NCBI RefSeq assembly: GCF_048269565.1
Contig: NZ_JBLXIK010000002.1
Span: forward strand, 310,001-374,000
DNA length: 64,000 nucleotides
Source of the DNA: Maricaulis sp048269565
Lineage (GTDB): Bacteria; Pseudomonadota; Alphaproteobacteria; Caulobacterales; Maricaulaceae
Direction of reading: 5' to 3'
Shown here: in pieces, positions 8,376 through 16,828 of the stretch
Position numbering within the stretch: the first letter of the stretch is position 1
How the letters are laid out: each line of letters begins with the position of its first letter
Position numbers and translations under genes: made by a program
Notes under the pieces: model-generated
Seen by the model: only the letters and a program-made list of their open reading frames with translations
The model's database searches: none
What the model was told of the DNA's origin: nothing

Positions 8376-9244
8376 TACATTTCACCTGGTTTCAGCACCA
8401 GCACTGCGTTCTGACGCATCTGCCGGGCCAATTCATATCCATTTCGCAGACACAGACCGGCCGCGCCCGTTGTGATCCCGGCTTCGTGCCGGGTCTCGAG
8501 CAGGATCATGCGGGGCCATATGGTGCGGGGCGCATCCCCGAAAAAGGCTTCGAGAACAGTTTCCTCAAAGCCTTCGATATCCATTTTCATAATGTCGACA
8601 TGGTCGACACCGGCTTCATGCAGCGCCGCCCGCAGGGGGCGCAGACGGATCGTCGTGCCCTGGCCATCGGCCTCGATATGCACTTCGCCGCGATTATGGC
8701 CGGACTGGACCAGTACGGCCTCGCCCTCCTCGGCGCCCAGGGCATAGGGCAGCACGGTGACGCAGCCGGCGTTCGAGGCGGCGATATTGAATTCGAGCCG
8801 CCGGCGGTTTTCCTGATCCGGCTCGATCGCCACGGCCTTGATCGGCTGACCGCAGGCGCCGGCATCGGAGACGGCCGACAGGGTGTAGAAACCGGCATTG
8901 GCGCCGGCATCGACGAAGACGAAATCCTGATCGGCAGGTTTGGCGGCAATGGCATCGCGGATCGCGCTGCGCTCGGCGCTGTCCCAGGTTTTCGAGCCGG
9001 CAAAGACGCGCTTTTCGCAGCGATTGTCGCGCATGTGCAGGCGCGCGAACTGGCCGGGAAAGACCTCGACATCGGCGATCTCGCGACCGCCGGACATCAG
9101 GATGCGGCGCACCACCGATTCAGCGCCGCGGCGCAGGCCATCCGTCGGCAGTGTCATCGCCAGTCGGCGCAGCCACTCCTCGCTGGAAGACAAGGCAAAG
9201 GCGCCATAGGGCGCAGTCATCGGATCGGGATTTGACATGGTCAC
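8375..9244 (-). CDS. FkbM-family SAM-dependent methyltransferase
   Basis: Protein of 289 residues. The N-terminal 95 residues have no clear motif. The FkbM methyltransferase domain follows, with SAM-binding motif I FVDAGANAGFYTL, an acidic strand end VAIEPD, and the family-typical MKMDIEGFEE. FkbM enzymes O-methylate sugars, polyketides and other small molecules; the substrate here is unknown. It sits between dnaK (62 bases downstream of its stop) and dnaJ (1-base overlap), where most alphaproteobacteria have dnaJ directly after dnaK. A strong hairpin occupies the gap to dnaK. The start ATG at 9244 is followed closely by a second at 9238. Confidence 0.88.
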   Translation of the reverse strand: MTMSNPDPMTAPYGAFALSSSEEWLRRLAMTLPTDGLRRGAESVVRRILMSGGREIADVEVFPGQFARLHMRDNRCEKRVFAGSKTWDSAERSAIRDAIAAKPADQDFVFVDAGANAGFYTLSAVSDAGACGQPIKAVAIEPDQENRRRLEFNIAASNAGCVTVLPYALGAEEGEAVLVQSGHNRGEVHIEADGQGTTIRLRPLRAALHEAGVDHVDIMKMDIEGFEETVLEAFFGDAPRTIWPRMILLETRHEAGITTGAAGLCLRNGYELARQMRQNAVLVLKPGEM

Positions 9245-9259
9245 GCTCTCAAGGCCGGG

Positions 9260-9293
9260 CCGGGATGGTGCCGCGTGCGCGGAACCATCCCGG
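9260..9293 (-). other. Stable intercistronic hairpin between dnaK and the FkbM gene
   Basis: The stem CCGGGATGGT (9260-9269) pairs perfectly with ACCATCCCGG (9284-9293). After one mismatch, CCGC/GCGG (9271-9274 / 9279-9282) closes a 4-base loop. There is no U-run on the minus strand, so it is not a canonical terminator. It more likely stabilises the dnaK mRNA 3' end or lowers expression of the downstream genes. Confidence 0.6.
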
Positions 9294-9306
9294 ATACCGG
9301 TTAACC

Positions 9307-11217
9307 TTAGGCGTCTTTCTTGGCGTCGTCGTCAACCTCGGAGAACTCGGCGTCGACGACATCGTCATCGGCCTGCTCCTCGGTTGCGCCTTCGCTGTCA
9401 CCGCCTTCAGCCTGCTGTGCGGCATAGACGGCTTCGCCGAGCTTCATCGAAGCCTGGACCAGCGCCTGGGTCTTCTGCTGGATGGCTTCGAGATCCTCGC
9501 CATCCTTGACCTCTTTCAGCTCGCCAAGGGCAGCTTCGATCGCTTCCTTGTCGGCGGTCGGCACCTTGTCGCCGAACTCCTCGAGCTGTTTCTCGGTCTG
9601 GTGCACCATGGCCTCGGCGCCATTCTTGGCTTCGACCAGGGCACGGGCGGCCTTGTCGCTTTCGGCATTGGCTTCGGCGTCCTTGACCATCTGTTCGATG
9701 TCGGCGTCGGAGAGACCACCGGAGGCCTGGATGCGGATCTGCTGCTCCTTGCCGGTCGCCTTGTCCTTGGCCGAGACATTGACGATGCCGTTGGCATCAA
9801 TGTCGAAGGTGACCTCGATCTGCGGCAGGCCGCGTGGTGCCGGCGGCAGGCCAACCAGGTCGAACTGACCCAGCAGCTTGTTGTCGGCGGCCATTTCACG
9901 CTCGCCCTGCGAGACGCGGATGGTGACAGCGGTCTGGTTGTCGTCGGCGGTCGAGAAGACCTGGGACTTCTTGGTCGGGATCGTCGTATTGCGCTCGATC
10001 AGGCGGGTGAAGACACCGCCCAGCGTTTCGATGCCCAGCGAGAGCGGGGTGACGTCGAGCAGGAGCACGTCCTTGACATCGCCCTGCAGCACGCCGGCCT
10101 GGATCGCGGCGCCCATGGCGACGACTTCATCCGGGTTCACACCCTTGTGCGGATCCTTGCCGAAGAAGCCTTTGACGACTTCCTGGACCTTGGGCATGCG
10201 CGTCATGCCGCCAACCAGAACGACATCATCGATATCGGCGGCGGTCAGGCCGGCATCCTTCAGCGCCTTCTTGCAGGGCTCGAGGGTGCGCTTGACGAGG
10301 TCCTCGACCAGGGCTTCCAGCTTGGCGCGGGACAGCTTGATATTCAGGTGTTTCGGACCGGAGGCGTCAGCGGTGATGAAGGGCAGGTTGACCTCATAGC
10401 TGGTGGCCGAGGACAGTTCCTTCTTCGCCTTTTCGGCTTCTTCCTTCAGGCGCTGCAGGGCCAGCTTGTCCTGGCGCAGGTCGATCGCGTGCTCTTTTTT
10501 GAACTCGTCGGCGAGATAGCCCACGATACGCATGTCGAAGTCTTCACCGCCGAGGAAGGTGTCGCCATTGGTGGCCTTTACTTCAAACACGCCATCGCCG
10601 ATTTCCAGCACTGAGACGTCAAACGTACCGCCGCCGAGGTCGAACACGGCAATCGTCTTACCTTCATTCTTGTCGAGGCCGTAGGCGAGCGCCGCTGCGG
10701 TCGGCTCATTGATGATGCGCAGGACTTCAAGCCCGGCAATCTTGCCGGCATCCTTGGTCGCCTGGCGCTGGGCATCGTCGAAATAGGCGGGCACGGTGAT
10801 GACGGCCTGGTCGACCTTCTCGCCGAGATGCGCTTCGGCGGTCTCTTTCATCTTCTGCAGGATGAAGGCGGAGATTTCCGACGGCGAATATTTCTTGTCG
10901 CGGCCCTGGACCCAGGCGGCGTTGTTTTCGGACGGGACGATCTTGTAGGGCACCATGTCGATGTCCTTCTTGACCGTCGGGTCATCCATCGTGCGGCCGA
11001 TCAGGCGCTTGATGGCGAAGAAGGTGTAGTCGGGATTGGTGACAGCCTGGCGGCGGGCGGGCTGGCCGATCAGACGTTCGTTTTCAGCGGTGAACGCGAC
11101 AACGGACGGGGTGGTACGGGCGCCCTCGGAGTTTTCAATGACCTTTGCCTGGCCGCCATCCATGACGGATACGCAGGAATTGGTGGTTCCGAGGTCGATG
11201 CCGATGACCTTGCTCAT
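9307..11217 (-). CDS. dnaK: Chaperone DnaK (Hsp70)
   Basis: Hsp70 chaperone, central to protein folding and to feedback on sigma-32. The protein begins MSKVIGIDLGTTNSC, carries the second phosphate loop VFDLGGGTFDVSVL and the adenosine motif VLVGGMTRMPKVQE, the hydrophobic linker DVLLLDVTPLSLGIETLGG, the substrate-binding domain and an acidic tail. 636 residues is normal. The frame extends 12 codons further upstream, but the ATG at 11217 is the family start and has GGAG about ten bases before it. Transcription probably comes from the sigma-32-type promoter at 11389-11417, giving a leader of about 165 bases. Confidence 0.98.
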   Translation of the reverse strand: MSKVIGIDLGTTNSCVSVMDGGQAKVIENSEGARTTPSVVAFTAENERLIGQPARRQAVTNPDYTFFAIKRLIGRTMDDPTVKKDIDMVPYKIVPSENNAAWVQGRDKKYSPSEISAFILQKMKETAEAHLGEKVDQAVITVPAYFDDAQRQATKDAGKIAGLEVLRIINEPTAAALAYGLDKNEGKTIAVFDLGGGTFDVSVLEIGDGVFEVKATNGDTFLGGEDFDMRIVGYLADEFKKEHAIDLRQDKLALQRLKEEAEKAKKELSSATSYEVNLPFITADASGPKHLNIKLSRAKLEALVEDLVKRTLEPCKKALKDAGLTAADIDDVVLVGGMTRMPKVQEVVKGFFGKDPHKGVNPDEVVAMGAAIQAGVLQGDVKDVLLLDVTPLSLGIETLGGVFTRLIERNTTIPTKKSQVFSTADDNQTAVTIRVSQGEREMAADNKLLGQFDLVGLPPAPRGLPQIEVTFDIDANGIVNVSAKDKATGKEQQIRIQASGGLSDADIEQMVKDAEANAESDKAARALVEAKNGAEAMVHQTEKQLEEFGDKVPTADKEAIEAALGELKEVKDGEDLEAIQQKTQALVQASMKLGEAVYAAQQAEGGDSEGATEEQADDDVVDAEFSEVDDDAKKDA

Positions 11218-11388
11218 AGGTATATTCTCCGTTTTTTTTAGCGGGGCCGCCACGCGGACAGGGACCTTGAAATCAAGCGTCCACTACCCGGGTTGACTGC
11301 CCCCTTCGGGATCGTCGTTGAATATCCGGCGGAGCCGCCACCGGACGTGGTTCGTGTTCAGCGGGAATAACCCCGCTCTTGGTAGGCG

Positions 11389-11417
11389 ATTTAGGGAGCG
11401 GCGGCGACAAGTGCAAG
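11389..11417 (-). promoter_or_regulatory. Sigma-32 (RpoH) type promoter of dnaK
   Basis: On the minus strand, CTTG (11417-11414), 18 bases, then CCTAAAT (11395-11389). The alphaproteobacterial RpoH consensus is CTTG-N17/18-CYTATNT, so this has one mismatch and a correct spacer. It lies about 170 bases upstream of the dnaK ATG. No CIRCE element (TTAGCACTC-N9-GAGTGCTAA) is seen nearby, so HrcA probably does not act here directly. Confidence 0.65.
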
Positions 11418-11504
11418 TGCGGGTTCAGGATCAGTGCAGGCGATGACCGAATCCGTGCTAACCTTGTGGAGCAGGAAACAAGGCCATGAAAACGGGAGAT
11501 CGTG

Positions 11505-11822
11505 ATGGTCAGAACCGGAGCATACCTGATCGCGGCTCTGCTGCTGGGCACGGGGCCTGCCCTGGCGCAGGAAAGGCCTTTGCCGGAAAACACGCCCCGG
11601 CCCGCCCCGGCGACCAGTCCGGAACCCGGCCCGGCACCGCCTTCGCCCGCACCTGCGGTGCGCACAGACCGTCGGCCCGACATAAATCGGCCAGCCACCG
11701 CTCCCGCGGATCCGGTGACCGATGAAGTGGGTCATGTGCTGGAGCCTGACGCGCAGGTGACGGCGCCGGACCGGCCGGACGGGGAAACCGGGCCCGAGCC
11801 GGAGATGCGGGGCGGGCGCTGA
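11505..11822 (+). CDS. Small secreted proline-rich protein
   Basis: Short protein of 105 residues with a signal peptide (TGAYLIAALLLGTGPALAQ, cleavage likely after ALA). The mature part is low-complexity, rich in Pro, Ala, Asp and Arg, and has no domain I recognise. The ATG at 11505 has GGGAG six bases upstream, which supports translation; a GTG directly before it is less likely. It is divergent from dnaK and ends 58 bases before alkB. The composition is also what high-GC non-coding frames can give, so the signal peptide and ribosome site are the main evidence. Confidence 0.55.
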   Translation: MVRTGAYLIAALLLGTGPALAQERPLPENTPRPAPATSPEPGPAPPSPAPAVRTDRRPDINRPATAPADPVTDEVGHVLEPDAQVTAPDRPDGETGPEPEMRGGR

Positions 11823-11880
11823 CAGGCGCGTCGCAGCATTCGGGTGGCCGCCCGGCGCGGAGTGCGGCAGTTTCCGGGCC

Positions 11881-12519
11881 ATGACCGCCTCCTACACCCT
11901 CCCCGATGGTTTTCGCTATCTGCCCGGCCATTTTGATCGCCCCGCCCAGGCGGCGCTGATCGAGGCCGTTGTGGCGGCCACCCGCAGCGCGCCCTTCTGG
12001 CGTCCGGCCATGCCGCGCACCGGGCAGCCATTATCGGTGATGATGACGAATTTCGGCCCGCTCGGCTGGGTGACCGACCAGGCGAAGGGCTATCGCTATG
12101 AGCCTTGCCACCCGCAAACCGGGCAGGCCTGGCCGGAGATCCCGCCAGCCCTGCTGCAGCTGTGGCATGAGTTCGCGGCCCACCAAGCACCGCCCGAGGC
12201 CTGTCTGGTCAACTGGTATGCGCCCGGCAGCCGCATGGGCATGCATATCGACTGGGATGAGGCGGCGACCGACGCGGCGGTGCTCTCGGTGTCGCTGGGG
12301 GACAAGGCCCGCTTTCGCATTGGCGGGCCGCAACGCGGCGGCAAGACCGGCTCGATTGTGGTATCCTCGGGCGATGTTGTCGTGCTCGGCGGCGCGGCCC
12401 GGCGCTGTTATCACGGCGTCGACCGCATCTATCCGGGCACCTCGACCCTGCTGCCGGAACAGCATTTTCCCGGTGGCGGGCGGATTAATCTGACGCTGCG
12501 GCGGGTCAATCGGCCCTGA
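11881..12519 (+). CDS. alkB: AlkB-type 2-oxoglutarate/Fe(II) DNA dealkylase
   Basis: Oxidative demethylase of 1-methyladenine and 3-methylcytosine in DNA or RNA, using 2-oxoglutarate, O2 and Fe(II). The 212-residue protein has the iron ligands His122 and Asp124 (GMHIDWDE) and His178 (CYHGVDRI). The 2-oxoglutarate-binding arginines fit Arg201 and Arg207 (GRINLTLRR). The NWYAPGSRMGMH strand is also typical. The length matches E. coli AlkB (216). Together with the Ada-type protein at 2.2 kb the window holds both direct-reversal routes for alkylation damage, though they are not in one operon. Confidence 0.95.
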   Translation: MTASYTLPDGFRYLPGHFDRPAQAALIEAVVAATRSAPFWRPAMPRTGQPLSVMMTNFGPLGWVTDQAKGYRYEPCHPQTGQAWPEIPPALLQLWHEFAAHQAPPEACLVNWYAPGSRMGMHIDWDEAATDAAVLSVSLGDKARFRIGGPQRGGKTGSIVVSSGDVVVLGGAARRCYHGVDRIYPGTSTLLPEQHFPGGGRINLTLRRVNRP

Positions 12520-12530
12520 GCCCGCTGCCA

Positions 12531-12626
12531 CAACGAGAATTTCGTTGCCGCGGCAATTCGCGTCATCATTTCGCCATGCGTGCGGATGCATAATGAAATC
12601 GGTTATTCCGGCGATGTCATCGCCGG
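12531..12626. promoter_or_regulatory. Three palindromes upstream of the glycine-zipper lipoprotein gene
   Basis: In 96 bases there are three dyads: CAACGA-N5-TCGTTG (12531-12547), the perfect palindrome TTGCCGCGGCAA (12545-12556), and CCGGCGATG-T-CATCGCCGG (12608-12626). None is followed by a U-run. They lie 78 to 173 bases before the lipoprotein ATG. They may be operators, or hairpins of the alkB 3' end; the sequence does not decide. Confidence 0.35.
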
Positions 12627-12703
12627 GATTCCGGGATCAAGTTCACCCCAGCGACCGGGTGCGGGTGCCACAAGGCGCCGGCCGGTCAGAAAGACAGGAT
12701 GTC

Positions 12704-13051
12704 ATGATCAGGAAAGCTCTTATTCTCGGCCTTGCCTCGCTGAGCCTGGCCGCATGCGGCGCGACCACCCAGGGCGCCCTCGCCGGCGGGGCCATGGGCG
12801 CGGCTGCTGGTGCCATCATCGGCAATAATACCGGCTCGGGCGATGCCCGTACCGGTGCCATTATTGGCGGCGCGATCGGTGCTGCCGGCGGCGCCTATGC
12901 CGGTTGCCGCAGCGAAGGCACCTGCGTGTGGGATCAGAACAACGCCCACCAATCGCGCCTCTATACCGACCAGCGCACCGGCGGCCAGTATTATCTCGAT
13001 GACCGGGATGGATGTTCCTACTGGCGCAATGGCCAGCTGCGTGCCTGCTAG
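12704..13051 (+). CDS. Glycine-zipper outer-membrane lipoprotein
   Basis: Lipoprotein of 115 residues. The signal peptide ends in the lipobox LAAC (LGLASLSLAACG). A glycine-zipper segment follows (about residues 26-68, repeated GAxxGAxxG with IIGNNTGSGDARTGAIIGG), of the kind that inserts in membranes as a hairpin. Then comes a small Cys-containing domain (CRSEGTCVWD, RDGCSYWRNG). The ATG at 12704 follows AGGA and gives a proper signal peptide; a longer frame upstream does not. Function unknown; related proteins (SlyB/Rick-17kDa-like) support envelope integrity. A terminator follows. Confidence 0.82.
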   Translation: MIRKALILGLASLSLAACGATTQGALAGGAMGAAAGAIIGNNTGSGDARTGAIIGGAIGAAGGAYAGCRSEGTCVWDQNNAHQSRLYTDQRTGGQYYLDDRDGCSYWRNGQLRAC

Positions 13052-13101
13052 TTGGCGCTGACTGCCAGCTGCTGATTGGCTGTCGCTGAGTGACCAACAA
13101 G

Positions 13102-13138
13102 GGCCCGCCTCTCCGCTCAACGCAGGGGCGGGCCTTTT
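13102..13138 (+). terminator. Rho-independent terminator after the lipoprotein gene
   Basis: GGCCCGCC (13102-13109) pairs with GGCGGGCC (13127-13134), extended by two further pairs, one a wobble, with a 13-base loop and then TTTT. It stands between convergent genes. The minus-strand side has no good U-run. Confidence 0.7.
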
Positions 13139-13148
13139 CTGTCTGGCG

Positions 13149-14675
13149 TCAGTCCTGGGCCGGCAGTTCGGCCGGGCCGTCCTCGTCGGGCGGCATGTAG
13201 TTGATCGCCGTCATCGGGATGGAGCGGCCATTGGCCTGTACCAGCCGCACATGCTTGCGCCGCAACAGCCGCGGCTCGGCGACGCCGCAGGAATGCGCGA
13301 TGATCTCGACATGCTCGCGCACGGTATTGGCGTAGTGGGCGACCTTCTCCGACTTCTCCGTCACCACCAGGCCGCGCTGCAGACGTTTGTCATGGGTCGT
13401 GACACCGGTCGGGCAGGTATTCTTGTGGCATTTCATCGCCTGGATACAGCCGAGCGAGAACATGAATCCGCGGCCGCACTGGATGAAATCGGCACCGGAG
13501 GCCAGCGCCCAGGCGACGGCACCGGGGGTGAGCAGTTTGCCCGAGGCGATAATCCGTATCCGCTCGCGCAGTCCGTGCTGGCCCAGAATGGTGACGGCGA
13601 TCGGCAGGCTTTCGCGGATCGGCAGGCCGACATTGTCCATCAGGGCCATCGGTGCCGCACCGGTGCCGCCATCGCCGCTATCAATGGTGAAGAAATCCGG
13701 GGCGCTGTCGACGCCGCGCTTCCTGATCTCCAGGCATAATTCCTCGAGCCAGCCATAAGCACCGATGCAGGCCTTGAAACCGACCGGCTTGCCGGTGACC
13801 TCGCGTAGATGGGCGATCATGTCGAGCAGGTCTTCGGTATTGGCGACTTCGGGATGGCGATTGGGAGAGATCGAGGCCTGGCCGGCCGGAATGCCGCGAA
13901 TCGCCGCGATCTCTTCGGTGACCTTCTCGGCCGGCAGGATTCCGCCCTTGCCCGGTTTGGCGCCCTGGCTGAGCTTGAGCTCGAACATCTTCACCTGCGG
14001 GATGGCGGCGACTTCGCGCAGCTTTTCTTCAGAGAAACCGCCCAAGGCGTTGCGCACGCCGTATTTGGCGGTGCCGATCTGGAAGACGATGTCGCAGCCG
14101 CCATCCAGATGCATCTCTGTCAGCCCGCCCTCGCCGGTATTCATCCAGATCCCGGCCCTGGCCGCGCCGCGCGATAGCGCCCGCACGGCCGGTTTCGACA
14201 GGGCGCCATAACTCATGCCGGAAATATTGAAGAAAGAGGGTGCGTCATAGGGCTGGCGCGCCGTCGGCCCGATCCGCAGCGCCTGGGTATCGGCGGCATG
14301 GTCATCGAGTGGCGGAAAGGCGCAATTGGAGAAGATCGCGGTGCCGACCGGGGTCAGTGGTTTGGTCGAGCCGAAGGGTACGGTACCGCCTTCGCCGCGG
14401 GCGGATCGATAGACCCATTCGCGCTCGGCGCGGTTGAAGGGCAATTCCTCGCGATCCATCGCAAAGAAATACTGGCGGAAGAACTCGCCCAGCGTCGTGA
14501 ACAGGCCGCGGAAACGCCCGACCACCGGGTAATTGCGGCGGATGGCATCGCTGGTCTGGGTGCGGTCAATGATGAAGAAGACCAGTGCGATCAGCGCCAG
14601 CACGCCCAGGGCGAGGATAAACGCCTGGGTCAGCACCGACATCGCCTGCACCGCCCAGTCAGGAAGCCCCATCAT
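13149..14675 (-). CDS. FMN-binding glutamate-synthase-family membrane protein
   Basis: Protein of 508 residues homologous to the FMN/2-iminoglutarate domain of glutamate synthase large subunit, but without the amidotransferase domain. An N-terminal membrane helix (about 15-36) is followed by the TIM-barrel domain with FNISGMSYGALS, GEGGLTEMH and the FMN region TIDSGDGGTGAAP. The Fe-S cysteines are in the pattern C-x5-C-x4-C (GCIQAMKCHKNTCPTGV), as in the 3Fe-4S site of GltB. Such stand-alone proteins are common in proteobacteria; their reaction is not settled, so I call the family only. Both start codons (MMG) are ATG, three bases apart. Confidence 0.85.
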   Translation of the reverse strand: MMGLPDWAVQAMSVLTQAFILALGVLALIALVFFIIDRTQTSDAIRRNYPVVGRFRGLFTTLGEFFRQYFFAMDREELPFNRAEREWVYRSARGEGGTVPFGSTKPLTPVGTAIFSNCAFPPLDDHAADTQALRIGPTARQPYDAPSFFNISGMSYGALSKPAVRALSRGAARAGIWMNTGEGGLTEMHLDGGCDIVFQIGTAKYGVRNALGGFSEEKLREVAAIPQVKMFELKLSQGAKPGKGGILPAEKVTEEIAAIRGIPAGQASISPNRHPEVANTEDLLDMIAHLREVTGKPVGFKACIGAYGWLEELCLEIRKRGVDSAPDFFTIDSGDGGTGAAPMALMDNVGLPIRESLPIAVTILGQHGLRERIRIIASGKLLTPGAVAWALASGADFIQCGRGFMFSLGCIQAMKCHKNTCPTGVTTHDKRLQRGLVVTEKSEKVAHYANTVREHVEIIAHSCGVAEPRLLRRKHVRLVQANGRSIPMTAINYMPPDEDGPAELPAQD

Positions 14676-14781
14676 GCCGTATTCTCCCGTTTCAAAACCG
14701 CCGCCATGATGACCCAGCCCGCCATGCGAGGCGAGCGGCTATAGCGCCGGCTCCGGCCTTCGTGATCGGGCGTGAAAAGCC

Positions 14782-16080
14782 CTATTCCGCGTTCGCCGCT
14801 TCCAGCTCCGCGGCAATGGCCTCGGCGCGGTCGATGCGCAGGTCCGGAGTCTGGTCGGCGGCACCCAGTTCGAGCTGGCCGGCCTTCCATTGCATCGACA
14901 TGAAGACCCGGGCGCGGCCGGACGGGTGGTCGAACATGAACCATTCCTCCAGCGGGCCCGGCTCGATCTTGCGATAGGAGGACAGGCGCAGCGCCGCAGT
15001 CGCGAACCCGTCTGGTTCCCGCGCGGCATTGAGACCGAAAATATCGGCTTCCGCCTCATTGGTGCGGATGATGGTGTTGAAGACCGGCGTTGCTGCAAAG
15101 AAGAAAACCGACAGACAGGCGATCAGCAGCGGCAGTCCGGCGACATCACCGATGCCGGAAATGCCCCAGCTCTGGCCCAGAACGCGATTGGCCCAGCCGA
15201 ACAGGCCATTGGTGACGGCAAAGCCGATCGCCAGCAGGAGGGCGAACATCGCGAACATTTCCCAGAGGTGGTTGAGCACGTAATGGCCCATCTCATGCGC
15301 CATCACGGCCATCACCTCATCGCGGTCGGTATTCTCGATCAGCGTATCGGACAGGGCGATGCGGGTGGTGTCGAACAGGCCGGCGACATTGGCGGTGATG
15401 CGGTTGGACTGGCGCGAGACGTCGAAGACATAGACATCATCGGCCGGGATGCCATTGGCATGGGCGACCGCGAGGATGTCATCGCGCAGCTCGCCCGCTT
15501 CCATCGGCTGATAATCGTTGAACAGCGGGTCGATATAGACCGGCGACAGGAAGAGCATGAAGCCGAGGAAGGCGACCGACATCGCCGTGCCCCACATCCA
15601 CCAGCTCGCCTTTGCAATCCGGATGACGGCGTAGAGCAGTGTGATGAAGACCGCGAACATCAGGGTCGAAACCGCGAGATTGATCGCCCATTCGCCCAGC
15701 CAGGCCGGCAGGCTCATGGTCGAGAGATTGAAGGCGTGCTCGCGGTAAAAGCCTTCATACAGGCTCATCGGGAAGGTCAGGATCGAGGTGACCAGCGAAT
15801 AGACCGCTGCAAACAGCAAGGTCGTCAGCCAGTTGAATTTCACAACCGCGCGCAGCTTGTCGCGCAGGGTTCTGGCGAAACCGGTTTGCAGCAGGATGCC
15901 GGCCACGGTGAGGCCGATCACGAAATTGGCCAGGATCAGCCAGTAGCCGCCCTCGAAATAGCTGTCGGAGCGCGCGCGCGCGGCGCCGTCAAGCGTGGCG
16001 AGATAGGCTTGGGTGGCCGTTTCAGCATCGAAGGCGGGCGCGGCCTGCACAGCCAGGCTCGCGATATGGGTGATGAGCAT
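14782..16080 (-). CDS. M48-family (Ste24/CaaX-like) membrane metalloprotease
   Basis: Zinc endopeptidase of 432 residues with the M48 N-terminal multi-helix region (helices at about 47-70, 84-104, 132-158 and 162-181). The catalytic motif HEMGH is at 262-266, with a further zinc-ligand candidate in the downstream NEAEADIFG. Two more helices follow (about 275-300 and 320-345). The overall shape is that of Ste24/CAAX prenyl protease 1, which in bacteria probably degrades membrane proteins. The ATG at 16080 is preferred; a GTG at 16104 would add eight residues. A candidate promoter lies 50-80 bases upstream. Confidence 0.88.
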   Translation of the reverse strand: MLITHIASLAVQAAPAFDAETATQAYLATLDGAARARSDSYFEGGYWLILANFVIGLTVAGILLQTGFARTLRDKLRAVVKFNWLTTLLFAAVYSLVTSILTFPMSLYEGFYREHAFNLSTMSLPAWLGEWAINLAVSTLMFAVFITLLYAVIRIAKASWWMWGTAMSVAFLGFMLFLSPVYIDPLFNDYQPMEAGELRDDILAVAHANGIPADDVYVFDVSRQSNRITANVAGLFDTTRIALSDTLIENTDRDEVMAVMAHEMGHYVLNHLWEMFAMFALLLAIGFAVTNGLFGWANRVLGQSWGISGIGDVAGLPLLIACLSVFFFAATPVFNTIIRTNEAEADIFGLNAAREPDGFATAALRLSSYRKIEPGPLEEWFMFDHPSGRARVFMSMQWKAGQLELGAADQTPDLRIDRAEAIAAELEAANAE

Positions 16081-16130
16081 CCTTGGGTCCCCGCGTCTTG
16101 GCACCGTCAGATGGCGGCGCTTTGGCGGCG

Positions 16131-16160
16131 ATTAGAACGACGTCATCACCCGAATGGCAA
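16131..16160 (-). promoter_or_regulatory. Candidate housekeeping promoter of the M48 protease gene
   Basis: On the minus strand, TTGCCA (16160-16155), 18-base spacer, TCTAAT (16136-16131). This is a good match to a sigma-70 type promoter, about 50 bases upstream of the protease ATG and downstream of the grpE stop. Confidence 0.45.
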
Positions 16161-16180
16161 GGGCGGATGAGACCTGTGGC

Positions 16181-16816
16181 TCACGCCTTCATGTCGACAT
16201 GCCCGCCCGACGGGTCGCCCTGCGGCGCATCCGAGCCGGACTGGCCGGCAGAAACGGCAACCATGGCGGCGCGCAGGGTGCGGCCGCCGATCGTGAACCC
16301 GGTCTGCATCGCGGCGGCGATGGTGCCGGCCGGCTGGTCGGACGGGATTTGCGCCACGGCCTGGTGCAGATGCGGATCGAAGGCATCGCCCGGCTGAGGG
16401 TCAAGCTTGCGCACGCCATGGCGCTCCATCTTGGCCAGCATAGAGCGTTCGGTCATGGCCACGCCCTCGATCAGATTCTTCATCGGCTCGGAGGCATTGG
16501 CGATGGTGTCTTCGTCCACCGCGGCGACCGCGCGCGACAGGCTGTCGGAGATGTCGAGCATGTCCTCGGCGAATTTGGAGACGGAGTATTCGCGGGCATC
16601 GCGGACTTCCTTCTCGGCCCGCTTGCGGGTGTTGTCAGCCTCGGCGACGGAGCGCAGCAGGCGATCACGCGTGGCCTCCAGTTCGGCATTGAGCTTGAAA
16701 ATGATGTCGTCGCGTTCAGCCGGGATCTCGTCGGCGGCGTCCTGCGCTTCGGTCGCGTCGGTCATGATGTCCTCGTTCTCGTTGTCCTGAGGCGTGCCGT
16801 CGGTCGTATCAGTCAT
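16181..16816 (-). CDS. grpE: Nucleotide exchange factor GrpE
   Basis: GrpE exchanges ADP for ATP on DnaK. The 211-residue protein has an acidic, disordered N-terminus (about 35 residues), a long coiled-coil helix (AELEATRDRLLRSVAEADNT), and the C-terminal beta domain with the family signature near its end (FDPHLHQAVAQI, then GFTIGGRTLRAAMVAV). A second Met at residue 18 is possible, but the first is kept. It lies 12 bases after hrcA, giving the hrcA-grpE operon found in many alphaproteobacteria, here apart from dnaK-dnaJ. Confidence 0.97.
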   Translation of the reverse strand: MTDTTDGTPQDNENEDIMTDATEAQDAADEIPAERDDIIFKLNAELEATRDRLLRSVAEADNTRKRAEKEVRDAREYSVSKFAEDMLDISDSLSRAVAAVDEDTIANASEPMKNLIEGVAMTERSMLAKMERHGVRKLDPQPGDAFDPHLHQAVAQIPSDQPAGTIAAAMQTGFTIGGRTLRAAMVAVSAGQSGSDAPQGDPSGGHVDMKA

Positions 16817-16828
16817 GCTTCTTCACTC

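Noticed and set aside
9151..10614. Plus-strand frame opposite dnaK
   Set aside because: Antisense to the conserved dnaK reading frame; long antisense frames opposite dnaK are a known artefact of its codon usage.
11454..11460. GTGCTAA, a half-site of CIRCE, upstream of dnaK
   Set aside because: The partner half TTAGCAC is missing at the required distance.
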